Shown here: positions 54,101-64,000 of the stretch, piece after piece
Layout: every line of letters starts with the position of its first letter
How positions within the stretch are numbered: the first letter of the stretch is position 1
NCBI GenBank assembly: GCA_949752735.1
Contig: OX457042.1
Span: 35,663,289 to 35,727,288, forward strand
DNA: 64,000 nt
DNA from: Lumbricus terrestris
Lineage: Eukaryota; Annelida; Clitellata; Crassiclitellata; Lumbricidae
Direction: 5' to 3'
Notes under the pieces: model-generated
What the model was told of the DNA's origin: nothing
What the model saw: the letters and a program-made list of their open reading frames with translations, nothing else
Database searches by the model: none
Position numbers and translations under genes: made by a program

Positions 54101-56439
54101 CATTGGCAAAGCACCTCAAACACTACACCATAACCTATATAGATGATAAACCATTATAACACCAGTTCTAATAAATACCATAGGGAATGTGGATCCCAAA
54201 TTTTACAATAGAGAACAACAAGATCACAGTGGGGCGCGGTGGTGTAGTGGTGGCGTCGTTGCCTTGAAGCCGGAAGGTTCGAGGTTCGAATCCACCTCGC
54301 CGCGTAAGAACCTTCACTCACAATTGCTCAGCGCTTGGCAGTGTCCGCTCTGCATTCAGGAGCGCCTCTGAGTAGAGAGAGCTTGAAGGGGCGCTATAAC
54401 AAGTGCACATACAAACAAACAGTAATGCCTGTTATAACACTACTTAAACCTTTAACAATTTTGCACACGTACTAAAAGCAACTTGGAAACTGATGCAGCT
54501 GGTCATTGAAGAGTAAATCAAGCAAAACATGCAGTTTTTTCAACAAACCATTGTCAACAATTCCGTATATTTGTACGAAACAAGCTTGATACTTTGTCCA
54601 AATATCAATATGACCTGAATAGCGCATGTATTGAAAATACGTCTGCTGATAATCGCTTAAAAATAAAAGATAATACCAGTCATTGAAACATTCAAGTACA
54701 CTGTTTAATTTAGAACGAAAACAAACTGAAACATTCCAACGAAATTTGCTAGAAATAAAATGTACTAAAAAAATTAGTTCCATCCATCCTATAAATTTGG
54801 TCAGTGCTAATAATATCTCATAATTTACATTTTAGATTATTATAGATATTTAGAATGCTGAATGTATGTATTTCAGTTTCTGAATTGTCTAAAAATTCCA
54901 TTGGCTACTAAAAGATTTTCTTTGAATAGGGATGTATGTCTGTCAGAAATGAAAGTGTGTCTCGCATTTCTCTTGTAAGCAATGTGGTTAGTGGTACCCC
55001 TAATTAAGTTCAATGTTTTGCAGCATTAATCTTGAACTTGATGTTTCATTTGCAAGCTATGCATCTGTTTTTGTCATCCACAGATATTCTTCCTCTCTTG
55101 CAACACCATTATTAAAAAATTCACTCTTGTATCATAGATCCTAATGAAGACTAAGTGCATGTGCAATGTGTATGTAGCAAAGCTGATCTTTGTAAGGAGG
55201 AGTCTCTTAACTCCTGTCTTTCGCAGGCTATATGATTCCATCATCAGTTCGTAACACTAGCCATGTGGTGGTAAGGTGTACGAACAAACACTTCCATTGT
55301 CCTCAGTCATTCATTATGTCCAGTGCTTCTCGAATTGTTACATCCTCATTTATGTTTCCATCCAGCAAATCTTGGGTTGCCTTCTCTTCTCTTTACTTCA
55401 AATTTAGGTCTGTAAAATGAGACTAGTACTAGTAAAAAGTGAAATTAGACTGCAATCCAATTGACAGACTCTGTATCACCGCAATGGTAATGGAGACAGG
55501 GACATTAGTGTTCCACATGTACAAATGTGCATCATACTTAGAGCAAATGGATTACATCTAGTTATTCATCTGTCAGAAAATCTTGGTATGGCACAAGCAT
55601 TTAGTCCAGCAAGTATTTAGTCCAGAACAAACCTGTAATTTTGGATATATCTAGTAACCAATTCAAGTATTTAGTCCAGAACAGCCCTGTAATTTTGGAT
55701 ATATCTAGTAACCAATGGATCAATGACGACTTAAAAATTGCCTTTGGATAAGAAAAACTTCTATGCATGCAAGCAAGTTCAGTAAAACCGTTATTTACAT
55801 ATTTTGTTATGTCCAGGCCATCAACTGTTATGCATTAACCAGAAGTTCTAAATAACTGAAATTACACTTTATATGTCCGTGTACTGTGGGCTTTTAACTT
55901 GTCTTGTGAATTGTTTGTCACTTGCTCTACCCGTCTACCTGTAAATGTTTTGTAAAGTTTGCCGTTGTCATGAGGTGATTTGATGCTTCAAATCATAAGG
56001 CAACCATCAATTTAGATTGGATCAAACAAGTGTAGAAATTTGTTGTTCAAACCAACTACAGCGATGTTGCTACACATGTATATAGTCAAGTATCTGTGCC
56101 ATTTCTGTGCATGTGGGAGTCTTGATGACTGTTGCACAGTTGAGGTAGTGCCATTTTAATTTGCCCATATTGGACCTATACTGGGTCCCCGTACACCCGA
56201 ATCTTCAATCAGTCCTTTGAAAACTGATTGTGGAATGCTGATGTTTGTATTAGAGAAAGTTCTGGCAAAGCTCGTCTATTAAACTAGCGGTCATGTTTTG
56301 TTGCTGTTTTTTTTCAGATGCCAACATAAATAAATACATTCGGTTATGCAACTCGGAAATGATTCAGCAGGAACAGAAACTGAAGAACCAATGTAAAGCA
56401 ATGTTCGCAGAATCCAAACCGTCTGCCAACTCGACCTGA
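51119..56439 (+). CDS. TTC9: TTC9-family tetratricopeptide repeat protein, complete, 3 exons
   Basis: Exons 51119-51407, 52367-52555 and 56318-56439 join in phase (phase 1 at both junctions) to 600 nt, 199 aa. TTC9 proteins are small cytosolic TPR proteins with poorly defined roles; vertebrate TTC9A binds tropomyosin and FKBP-class TPR relatives bind Hsp90. Here TPR1 is about residues 18-60 (KVEGNALYKSKDYTKAVGKY). A charged linker follows, then TPR2 about 93-130 (DSYNNLAACLLQ; VLDCCEKAIVLSP), TPR3 about 131-163 (ALFRKGVALYHLQKSEEAL), and a C-terminal helix DANINKYIRLCNSEM as in the family. The length is near TTC9C/TTC9B. I chose the ATG at 51119, the first in frame after the TTTCAG. ATTAAA at 56673-56678 may end the transcript. 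The assignment to the family is firm; which of A, B or C is not defined outside vertebrates. Confidence 0.92.
51684..51827. mobile_element. MITE, about 144 bp, in TTC9 intron 1
   Basis: Inverted termini atgggtggagttt and aaactccacccat. Flanks gtaactct (51676-51683) and gtagctct (51828-51835) differ at one base. The interior contains 'gacgacctttattttttttagtcgtcc', related to the 'gatgaccttttttagtcat' motif of other elements here. Confidence 0.7.
52934..53116 (-). mobile_element. tRNA-derived SINE (family C), shares core with family A
   Basis: On minus: head ggtccccgattggttagagc, B box gggttcaatcc, then ctgcgtagggaccttaagca and agtccttc, ending near a (TATA)n patch at 52920-52933. The core is nearly the same as family A's ctgcgtagggaccttgggca, but the tRNA head differs. 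TTC9 intron 2. Confidence 0.7.
53117..54228. other. TTC9 intron 2, first part, nothing recognised
   Basis: Plain intronic sequence. Confidence 0.5.
54229..54412 (+). mobile_element. tRNA-derived SINE (family A), well preserved
   Basis: Plus strand: gtggggcgcggtggtgtagt with A box tggtgtagtgg, then ggttcgaggttcgaatcc (B box), 'cgccgcgtaagaaccttc', a shortened core, then ggagcgcctctgagtagaga, gcttgaaggggcgctataac and aagtgcacatacaaac. The same tail aagtgcacata ends the copy at 60024. Confidence 0.92.
54413..56317. other. TTC9 intron 2, last part
   Basis: A 54-bp tandem duplication (55610-55663 and 55664-55717) with the shared text 'tttagtccagaac' and 'attttggatatatctagtaa'. The end of the first phrase occurs once more at 55598. 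Nothing else is recognised. Confidence 0.6.
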
Positions 56440-56669
56440 TCCTAGAAGAACTTTGTGCATAAATAATTAACTTTGGCAATTGTTGATATGGTTGTACCGT
56501 TCGTACAATCATGCCCATACTTCAAACCAAGCCCGAATGTTGTTTAAGGTCTTGTTTTAAGATATGTGCAATTTTCTGCATGTACTTTGGAATCGCAGAG
56601 AGTCATGGTAAATTTACTTCAACTGTGTGTGACATCACAGTAGAACATACGAACTTGAACAAATGATTT

Positions 56670-56678
56670 TTTATTAAA
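56670..56678. terminator. Overlapping poly(A) signals of convergent TTC9 and TRIP11
   Basis: The 9-mer tttattaaa reads ATTAAA on plus (56673-56678, 234 nt after the TTC9 stop) and AATAAA on minus (56675-56670, 212 nt after the TRIP11 stop). The two genes may share this spot as a bidirectional 3' end. No other canonical signal for either was seen in the 447-bp gap. Confidence 0.5.
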
Positions 56679-56886
56679 CCGTTTTTTCACAGGTGCTTGA
56701 GTTTGTCAATTTATGGTCCGTGCCTCACGTTCTAAGCTGAAATGATCAAATGATGTGGTGATTGGACCATAGTAGTTCTGATCAACAGAAGTACATGATA
56801 ATAATTGTTACTTGCATGTTGTGAGCTTTTGGTTTGAGTCGTAAAGGTGAATACGAAGTTCTATAGACAGCAAAACCGGTTTGTGT

Positions 56887-59800
56887 TTAAATATCTGAAA
56901 TCGATGCGGCCGATTGGTCGATTGGAATTTCTGTCCTTTGTGTGTCTGTGTGAGTAGATGGTGTGACTGTCTGCTCATCAGGCACAGGTTGGACGTAGGT
57001 TGATTGGTGCATTTGAAAGACTGGTATCGATTGCGAAAGTGATGCAGTTGAAAGTTGATTGGAGGAGAGTGGTGGAGGAAGAAGAGGTTGTGGAGGAAGA
57101 AGAGGCTGTGGAGTTGAAGGTTGATCAAAAGACAATGAGGAAGATCGGTTCAGTTTCTCCTGCTGTTCCTGGACCACCCTTTCCGCTGGAAGCTTTGCGC
57201 TCGGCAGCGGAGACGACTCCTTCTCGAGAAACTGAACAAAGAGCTCGGAGAATGACTGAAAAAAAAGCAATATAACTGGTCAACCACTCAATTATAAGTA
57301 GTTTTTAATGTCGCTGCAATTGAACTCAGTCCACAGGTCATTCCATTGTCAGTGTAATGTAAGTTATGGCAGTCCTACCTTGTGTGCCTATCATGAATAG
57401 AAGATTGTAACCGTAATCAGAAATTTTTTAGCATCACTTCGGAAAAGTAAACAGGAACTTTACACTAACCTACCTATGATTAATGACTTTCAAGTTCATT
57501 AACAGGAAGAAACATTTATAATCAAGCAAACAATGCTTGGGTAACAATACGTGTTTCCAGCATAAATTAAACATCACATCAAAATGTGTAGGACTTTAAT
57601 TTGTCAAAGATATGGCCAGAAATATATTTAACAAATAGAAAGTGAAGATAAACCATCCTACAAGCAACATCTTACATGTATGCATTTAGCTTGAGCAAAC
57701 TATCCTAAAATGAAAAATCTTGTATTTAGATTAGTTGTGAAATAGGTCAATTTAGCATACACTTCACATTAAAGTATGTCTTAAAAGAAAAAACAAACAA
57801 CAAAAAAGCGTAAGATCACTATTGCCCAATTTACTGTAATGGCATTGTCTGCATTGTTTACGTTTTCCAAATTACTTTAGTTAAGTGCAACCAGGAAAAT
57901 GAAACAGACAGAAGGCAATAGCTTACACGATCCATGATTTTTGACCTTCCCTCTGAACCCGGGTGGACCGCTGATGTGCTGTTTCGATGGAAAACTCCAC
58001 TTGTCCAACTTCCTGAGCTGCTGACAACAATCTGTCAAACATACCAAAGCAACAGATACACTTCAAACTATCATCAATGTCTCCAATATGGAAAAAATTG
58101 TTCAACTGTAATCTCAGAAGCAAGCAAGAGGATATATTGCAAGTCAGTTTTCCATTACATGTCACGAGCTACACAAACGCTTTTTGATGTCCAAACATCC
58201 CAGAGATTATAAATCTTTTTACATTGTATCCATGGTATGTAAGCTATTGTGATGAGACATTCTGCTGCTACTAAAGCAAGATACTTACCTCATCACTTAA
58301 TCTTTTACCCGTTTACCCCGGCGAGAATATCCGCTGAAAACGGCCTTAAAGTTTAAAAATGAACAGGTAAAGGGTTAACATAGCAGTTTCTAGTACCTCA
58401 GAAGCACTTCAATGCTAGCATCAACAAGGATTCCAATCCAGTTTCCTAATGCTCTACCACTTACTGAAAACACGGTTGATTTAAAATAGCAACTACCGTG
58501 TACATCGGGTAGCCCAAAATGAAACCAGTTGATCAACAGCTCACCTCTTTTAATTCATCGTCTGTGAATCCCACGATGTGTCCGACCACTCGAAACGCTT
58601 CATCACGCTTGGCAGGCGGTGTATGGATGAAACCCATCAGAAGGTTCTTGACCAAAGGCCTAGACACATACAACAAGTCAAAATGCAAAGCTGGCTGAAG
58701 GTTTTTGGATGAAATAACGCGAATAAACTTCTGATAGCCTTTCTTTCCCTCATTGGTTATTATCAATCTCAATGAATAAAATGAAACTGAATCAGCGAAC
58801 TGTTAACATGTCAAGAGAAAATGAATTTCTGTTGGAATATTATTCCGATTGTTTGAACTTCAGTCAAATTGATAATTTAATCAAGATACGATGGCTTTGA
58901 AAATACAGGCATACATGTCATTAATGAAGAATTGAAGATCTTAATAAAATCATCCATATATTGACAATATCATCGGCGCTTTACTGGACGTTAACATTCC
59001 ACAGTTACATCAGAGAAGTAAAGGTAGGAGATAGAGTTCTGCAGAGAATATCAGACTGTAAGAAAAGCTATATGCAATTGCAAGAAAAGCTATACAATTT
59101 CCAAATTTGGAGTCGAGATATTCAAAACTAATTTTGAAATTCACATTCATCTTGTTGGTAGTATCAATCAATCAAAAAATAACGTTTATTTTAAGTAACT
59201 AAGCTGACAAAGATGCAACTTCAAGAGAATTTTTTCCCAGGGCATTTTGGAATCGGTTACAACTCAAAAGGCTTAGCAGTGAATAAAATGACTGAAAAAG
59301 CGTAGAATTCTTTTGGAACTGTTTACATGGGAACCAGGGCAGCTCACCACTAAATTTCATTTGCTGACAGAAACATCAAAAGTAAGCAGATGAAGCGAAT
59401 AAATGTCTACCTGTCAATTTTGTCTTCTGATACAGCTGAAAATCGTTCAAGATTGGCTTTGGTTTCTAGTAATTCAGCTTTTTGTGCTTCAACTAAAACA
59501 GAAAATCCAAAGTATATGCAAGTTGCCAGAAACACTAGCTTCTTATTACGACCATGGGCTGGTTAACCTACAGTAAGGCCAGCCAAGCCATGTTACACAA
59601 TTGGCACCAACTTTAACTTTATGACTGTCAGCATGAATGACCACTCATAACCCTTAGATGACGCTGAAAATCAAATCAGGTAGTTTGATGATAGTAAAAA
59701 ATTAACTGGAAGTAACTGCAATTGCCTTTAAAAACCTGTCATCTTCAGTCACTGATTTGCATCGCAGTCTTAGCAGTGCTGTGGTAACATTGATGGCATA

Positions 59801-62800
59801 ATGGGGTGCATGTACTGGATTTAGGATACAATTACAATCTAAGATACACAGAAACTGAAGTGAAGCTGAACAGAGTTTGAAATTGTACACATCACTCAAC
59901 AGACCCAACTCATACAACCACGTGCATTGGCCACAGCAGGCCTGTCACAGGCATCAACTGGTGCCAGCTATACATGTGCTCAACGTGGCCCAAGGAACAT
60001 ATATATGTATGTATGTATGTATGTGCACTTGTTATAGCGCCCCTTCAAGGACTCTACTAGGAGGCGCTCTCGACCAGAGCGGACACTGCATTGGAGTTTC
60101 ACATCGAAGCGCTGCGCAATTGCGAGTATAGGACTTGCCCAAGGTCCCTACGCAGCGATTTGAGGTGGATTCGAACCTCAAACCTTCCAACTTGAAGGCA
60201 ACGACGCCACCACTACACCACCGCGCCCCACATAAGTAGACAGCTTCATTGAATTCACTGCAACCTGCATTCTGGTGTACAGACATCATATATAATAAGT
60301 AGTCAATAGTCACTACGAACAAAGTACGTAGCAAGTAGACCTGAGGCACTGCTTGGTTGAGTTAAATTGCACAGGTGAATAATATGGAAGAGCTCTTTAA
60401 AAGACACTTTCAAAAACAGAAAAAAACTAACAATAACAATATTCTAAGATGCAATGATTAGTAGTGCTTCAGAAGCAATGAGAAAAAATGAAAATATAAA
60501 AACTCAAACAATAAACAGTGTTACTGAAAGAAAGAAACTACATGATTTGTGCCAGAGCAACAACACATGCAGAAAGGAATGTGGCAAGAACATCATGAAA
60601 AAGGAGTTAGTTGACAACAGCAGAACAAGCACTTTCACGATGATACCACTAAGTCTTTTCTAAAGCTCAAGTATTATAACACAAGAGTTGAAATATTAAA
60701 AGTTAAACAATTATTTAAATTCCCACGACTACTAATAATCAGTCATTACAGTATGCCGTGCTAGAATGAGTTACCTAGAAATTCAATAGAAGAACTTTTG
60801 GTTGCTACGAAACGCAAACATCCCTATGAAAAAATATAATATTATGAAACACGCAAAATAAAATAAATACATAACATAAAATTAGTAGGTACTTATGAAA
60901 GAAGAAAGTTGCAAGGCTGACAGCACACAAGTATCACAAAAGGTACTAAATACATGCTCACAATCAGTACCTGATGCAATACTCAAGTACTGCCGCACAT
61001 CAATCAAGCATTGGGAAACAACCGAAACACCATGCCACAAACAATCACAAGCAGAACAATGTAAGTGAAAGAAACCATTGTTATTCAGAAACAACGCATG
61101 CATAAAGGATCTAGCCAGAACATTGATGTGAAAAAGGAGTTAGTTAACAACAGCATAACAAACAGTTTTTTTATATTTATTACTGATATCTGTCACTGAG
61201 ATAGCAATAATTATCCTAGTTCTACCACTTAAGGTAGTGACGGATAATAAATTATAATATTCTTATCAAAATTAGCAATAAATATTAGAATTAGTATATT
61301 TTAATACAAGATAGCAATAAAAATCATATTTTGTAGCAATAAATTTCATATTTTGTAGCAATAAATAAAATATTTTGAACCTGAGTAACAAATAATTTTG
61401 TACATATTTCATTGTACCAAAAGAAACAATAAATGTTATAAGTAGCATAGTTTAAACGAAGATGGCAATATATATATATATATATATTACATTTTGACCC
61501 TAAGCAGCAAATAATCTCGTCATTAGTTTATTGCACCCAAAGAAGCAATGAATATTATAATTAAAACATGTGACCCAAAGTAGCAATGATCCCACAAGTC
61601 TAGATAAACACCATAATAAAGTTTGTCCTTATATAAATCCATTGTCAAAGGATGTCATGAGTGATGTCCATAAATGGCCCGAGTGCAACTGTTTGATAGA
61701 GGCTCAAAACTATGTTTTCCACACAGTGGTGGTGGTGCCACTATAGGTCATGGCAGGTCGTTTGACGGGTACACTGCCTATTTTATACTCTTGACCTGCA
61801 CGCTGACCTGCCTAAAAATTCTTATTAAAATTTAATTTCTTCAACCTTCTGAATAGCTCAAATGACCCTGACAACAAGCTGCTGAAATTGTATAGCTGGC
61901 ACCAGAAGTGAATACAGAAACTTTGTAAGGGGGCCAAAATTTTTGGTCTTGGGTAAAAAAAATTCTTTGGTCTTTCGCCGAAAAATCTGATGACCTTTTT
62001 AATCTTTCACCAAAAAATTTCTAAAATCTTGTGGCAACTCCAGTTCTTTGAAAGCTGATTCATGACCTTTTTTAGTCATATACTACTTTTTCTTTCTCTC
62101 ACCTTTCCCGCTGCATTAATTGCATGCTTTACAAAAGCTGATGGGGGGGATCACCTTCTGTGCACATCTCTGAATGGGGGGACCGTGGCCGGACTGGCCC
62201 ACCTCTGGATCCGTCCATGGCTGGCGCCACCACTCTTTCCACATTTCAATACAAGTAGTCGACTGAATCAGCCACCTGGCCACACAAGTATTTAGCACAT
62301 TACAGATAAACTTCAATCGTTTGGTAAATTTTAAAGCTGGCATATGAAATGAACTAAAAAACTCAACATAATCACTAGATAATTACAGAGAACAATTCTT
62401 CGCATGCAAACACGACACACGCAAAAGACCTTACAATCAAATCGTGTCTTGTGTTGATATTTATGGACGTCGTACCTTGATCCTGTAGTGCGGCCATTTG
62501 CCTTTCGCTTTCTGTTAGCTGCTCCTTAAGTTTCTTAACTGTCGCAGGAGCCAATGACAGTTCATCCAGCTTCACCTGCAACAACAGTCAACGGCTGCCA
62601 TTAATTTCCAATAAACGTCCTTTCTACTGGTCACTTTACGAGATGCAACTGTAAAACCTGTCTAACTCAGGACTACAGCAATGCTCCATTGGATATAAGA
62701 ATAACATGCGGTTCTGCATTGATCTGGTGCTGCACAGGCACCCATGTACAAACGTATCTTTTTAAAACAATTGTATAATTGACAGTAACATTTGAACTCG

Positions 62801-63589
62801 TATACTCGTGCCCTTTCCTTCGGCCTCGACTGAGCTATGGCGCTATATAAATTGTCTTATTATTATTATTATCATTATTATTATTACATGTGTGAGCTCT
62901 GCTGTTTCACTTCTGGTGTCCAACAGCGATCTGCTCTTCGATCGGCTGATCAAACAGAATTAGTTCCTCACGTGCAGACTGCTATAATACAGCGGCGGTC
63001 TTTCTCCATGGCTGCCCCTAAAACCGGGAATGGGCTCCCTGTCGCACCTCGTCTGGTGCCTAGAGGTCAAACTACTATCCACCTTTTGAACTTAAGAACT
63101 GCCTTATTTGACTGGGAGCGCTGAGTAGACTACCCTGAAAGTGCACTGTATAAAAACTTGATAATAAAAATAATAATAACAGTTGTCCCATGAGCCAACC
63201 TGAGGCAGCCATGAAGTGCAAGCAACATTCTTTTCTTGGCCTTGGCATACGAGGGTGGTCGGCCAATCTTTTCCCTTACCATCTCATCTTCTCACTGCTG
63301 TGCAAGGCCAATATATTCTCTTAATAGCTGAGTTGATACGAGGGAGTAAGCAAACTTGTCAATAATAAGAAGTTATTTTCTGGATCAATAACTAGAATCA
63401 TGAATCATTTGGCTTAAGAAGTTTCACATTTATAACTGATGTGCATCTGGGAAGTTCCAAACAGCTGCAAAGCTATAAAACATACCTGCATGACATCAAT
63501 TTTTTCATGCAGTTGTTGGCTGATGAAGCGCTCTTTTTCCAGGTCTCGCCGACATTTATCTAGCTCTACCATCTGATGGGACTGCCTTT
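56887..63589 (-). CDS. TRIP11: GMAP-210/TRIP11-like golgin, C-terminal six exons (partial)
   Basis: GMAP-210 is a long coiled-coil tether on cis-Golgi membranes that captures small vesicles and binds ARF1 through a C-terminal GRAB domain. Exons seen, in coding order: 63589-63486, 62575-62476, 59492-59411, 58659-58545, 58031-57927, 57255-56887. Phases agree at every junction; the penultimate exon ends at a GTAAGC donor (after 57927). The encoded part is coiled coil (MVELDKCRRDLEKERFISQQ; ERQMAALQDQ), then SEDKIDRPLVKNLLMGFIHT, PPAKRDEAFRVVGHIVGFTD, the GRAB signature, a low-complexity linker, the SFSELFVQFLEKES motif shared with human TRIP11, and a Ser/Pro/Gln-rich tail ending ISDI. The first exon starts with two bases of a split codon, so the gene continues beyond the window. 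Vertebrate TRIP11 loss causes achondrogenesis through defective secretion. Confidence 0.9.
57256..57926. other. TRIP11 last intron, nothing recognised
   Basis: Plain intronic sequence. Confidence 0.5.
58297..58378. mobile_element. TTAA-flanked miniature element, 82 bp
   Basis: TTAA then TCTTTTACCCGTTTACCCCG; inverted partner CCCTTTACCTGTTCAT then TTAA. The core 'gagaatatccgctgaaaacggcc' is the inverse of the element at 5651-5729. TRIP11 intron. Confidence 0.75.
58660..59410. other. TRIP11 intron, nothing recognised
   Basis: A tcaatcaatcaa patch followed by 'aagatgcaacttcaagagaa' at 59165-59235 may be a decayed LINE tail. Confidence 0.35.
60024..60231 (-). mobile_element. tRNA-derived SINE (family A), complete with (TACA)n tail
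   Basis: On minus: tggggcgcggtggtgtagtg (A box), ggttcgaatccacc (B box), ctgcgtagggaccttgggca, 'aactccaatgcagtgtccgc', gagcgcctcctagtagagtc, cttgaaggggcgctataaca and agtgcacatacatac. The tail is (TACA)n at 60003-60023. TRIP11 intron. Confidence 0.93.
60232..61195. other. TRIP11 intron, nothing recognised apart from a local duplication
   Basis: 'aaggagttagttgacaacagcagaacaag' (60601) recurs as 'aaggagttagttaacaacagcataacaaa' (61135), and 'acaatcacaagcagaaca' type text is also shared. This points to a diverged direct duplication of a few hundred bp (about 60480-60640 and 61010-61170). Confidence 0.5.
61196..61600. repeat. Degenerate AT-rich tandem repeat, tagcaataaat motif
   Basis: The phrase 'tagcaataaat' or 'gtagcaataaatttcatatttt' recurs at least eight times at irregular ~30-60 bp spacing. 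A (TA)n run lies at 61466-61488. Confidence 0.7.
61895..62245. mobile_element. Decayed MITE-like repeat with 'gatgaccttttt' modules
   Basis: Left edge gctggcaccagaagtgaat and right edge ggctggcgccaccactc (inverse gagtggtggcgccagcc) look like a partial inverted pair. Inside are two 'gaaaaatctgatgaccttttt' type modules like those in 31690-31870 and 7100-7150, and a GC-rich end 'ggggaccgtggccggactggcc'. No clear target duplication. Confidence 0.45.
62915..63178 (+). mobile_element. LINE 3'-end fragment
   Basis: Plus-strand text encodes RSFSMAAPKTGNGLPVAPRL, close to the end of the LINE RT frame, then gactgggagcgctgagtag, ctaccctgaaagtgcactgtataaaaa and an ATA/ATAATA tail. TRIP11 intron. Confidence 0.8.
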
Positions 63590-63615
63590 CTAAAGCATTC
63601 AATAACATATAAATG

Positions 63616-63616
<1 letters not shown>

Positions 63617-63703
<87 letters not shown>
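63617..63703. repeat. (CA)n microsatellite, about 85 bp
   Basis: Uninterrupted acacac run in the TRIP11 intron, 28 bp upstream (coding sense) of the exon at 63589-63486. Confidence 0.97.
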
Positions 63704-63705
<2 letters not shown>

Positions 63706-64000
63706 ACACAAAACAATATATATCAAAGTATTTAACATGGGTTCCTATAAGTACATTTATAACAAACACTGCATACATGATTGTGCAACTGGTCTCAACA
63801 GGTTCATTTAAAGGTTGCAGGAAAGGTGTGCCATTAAAGTAGGGTTAAGCTCAATCACTATTCAGAATACATTATATTAACCTTTTGTGGCAATCTTAAC
63901 CGCTTTTAAGACTCATAGACAAATAGACTCACCTATTCCATGTGTCCCAGACCACAAGACCAAATTATCCCACGGGCAACGTCGGGCAGACAACTTTATG
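63704..64000. other. TRIP11 intron to window edge
   Basis: No exon is accepted here. A strong minus-strand donor-like AG|gtgagt occurs at about 63933, but the sequence before it does not encode a coiled coil in the required phase. Confidence 0.4.

Noticed and set aside
54229..54302. Possible functional tRNA gene (good A and B boxes)
   Set aside because: No acceptor-stem pairing and it is fused to the SINE body; the same unit recurs at 36509, 60024 and 5148.
57923..58165. Alternative reading of the TRIP11 exon at 57927-58031 giving LLSAAQEVGQVEFSIE
   Set aside because: That frame fits neither neighbour. Using the GTAAGC donor after 57927, the frame beginning IVVSSSGSWTSG and ending KIMDR is in phase on both sides.
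63933..64000. Possible further TRIP11 exon ending at a strong AG|gtgagt donor (minus)
   Set aside because: In the phase needed to join 63589 the peptide (ARRCPWDNLVLWSGTHGI) is not coiled-coil-like, and the exon's 5' side is cut by the window edge; it may be repeat-derived.

Overview
The window is metazoan nuclear DNA: AT-rich, with intron-rich genes (exons mostly 30-180 bp, GT-AG introns of 0.15-4 kb), many interspersed repeats and long microsatellites. The protein families point to an invertebrate animal. I cannot name the species from sequence alone. Gene calls were built by joining conserved peptides across consensus splice sites and checking reading phase at every junction.

Layout. 1-4890: no gene, only a hAT-type MITE, a LINE relic, a TE end and simple repeats. 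4891-13207 (minus): complete 9-exon alpha-SNAP (NAPA-like, 292 aa). 13208-14250: short shared 5' region, head to head with the next gene. 14251-45570 (plus): complete 25-exon TANGO1/MIA3-like gene (2277 codons by my joining) with a signal peptide, a 1.4 kb-codon acidic/repetitive luminal exon, membrane segments, a long coiled coil with the KKAHENW signature and a proline-rich tail. 45571-51118: 3' UTR, intergenic DNA and repeats. 51119-56439 (plus): complete 3-exon TTC9-like TPR protein (199 aa). 56887-63589 and beyond (minus): the C-terminal six exons of a GMAP-210/TRIP11-like golgin, including the GRAB-type motif; the gene continues past the window edge. TTC9 and TRIP11 are convergent, 447 bp apart.

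Three of the four genes act in the early secretory pathway: TANGO1 at ER exit sites, GMAP-210 as a cis-Golgi tether, alpha-SNAP in SNARE recycling by NSF. From memory, the human relatives MIA2, TTC9 and TRIP11 all lie on chromosome 14, so the cluster may preserve an old linkage.

The rest is mobile DNA: tRNA-derived SINEs that share their 3' tail with an L2/CR1-like LINE present here, hAT-type elements with 8-bp target duplications (one nested in another), a family of ~80-bp TTAA-flanked miniatures, a 1.56-kb element with 9-bp target duplications, and a ~3-kb inverted-repeat element that carries a 1.7-kb minisatellite. No CRISPR, operon, prokaryotic element, rRNA or credible functional tRNA gene was seen.
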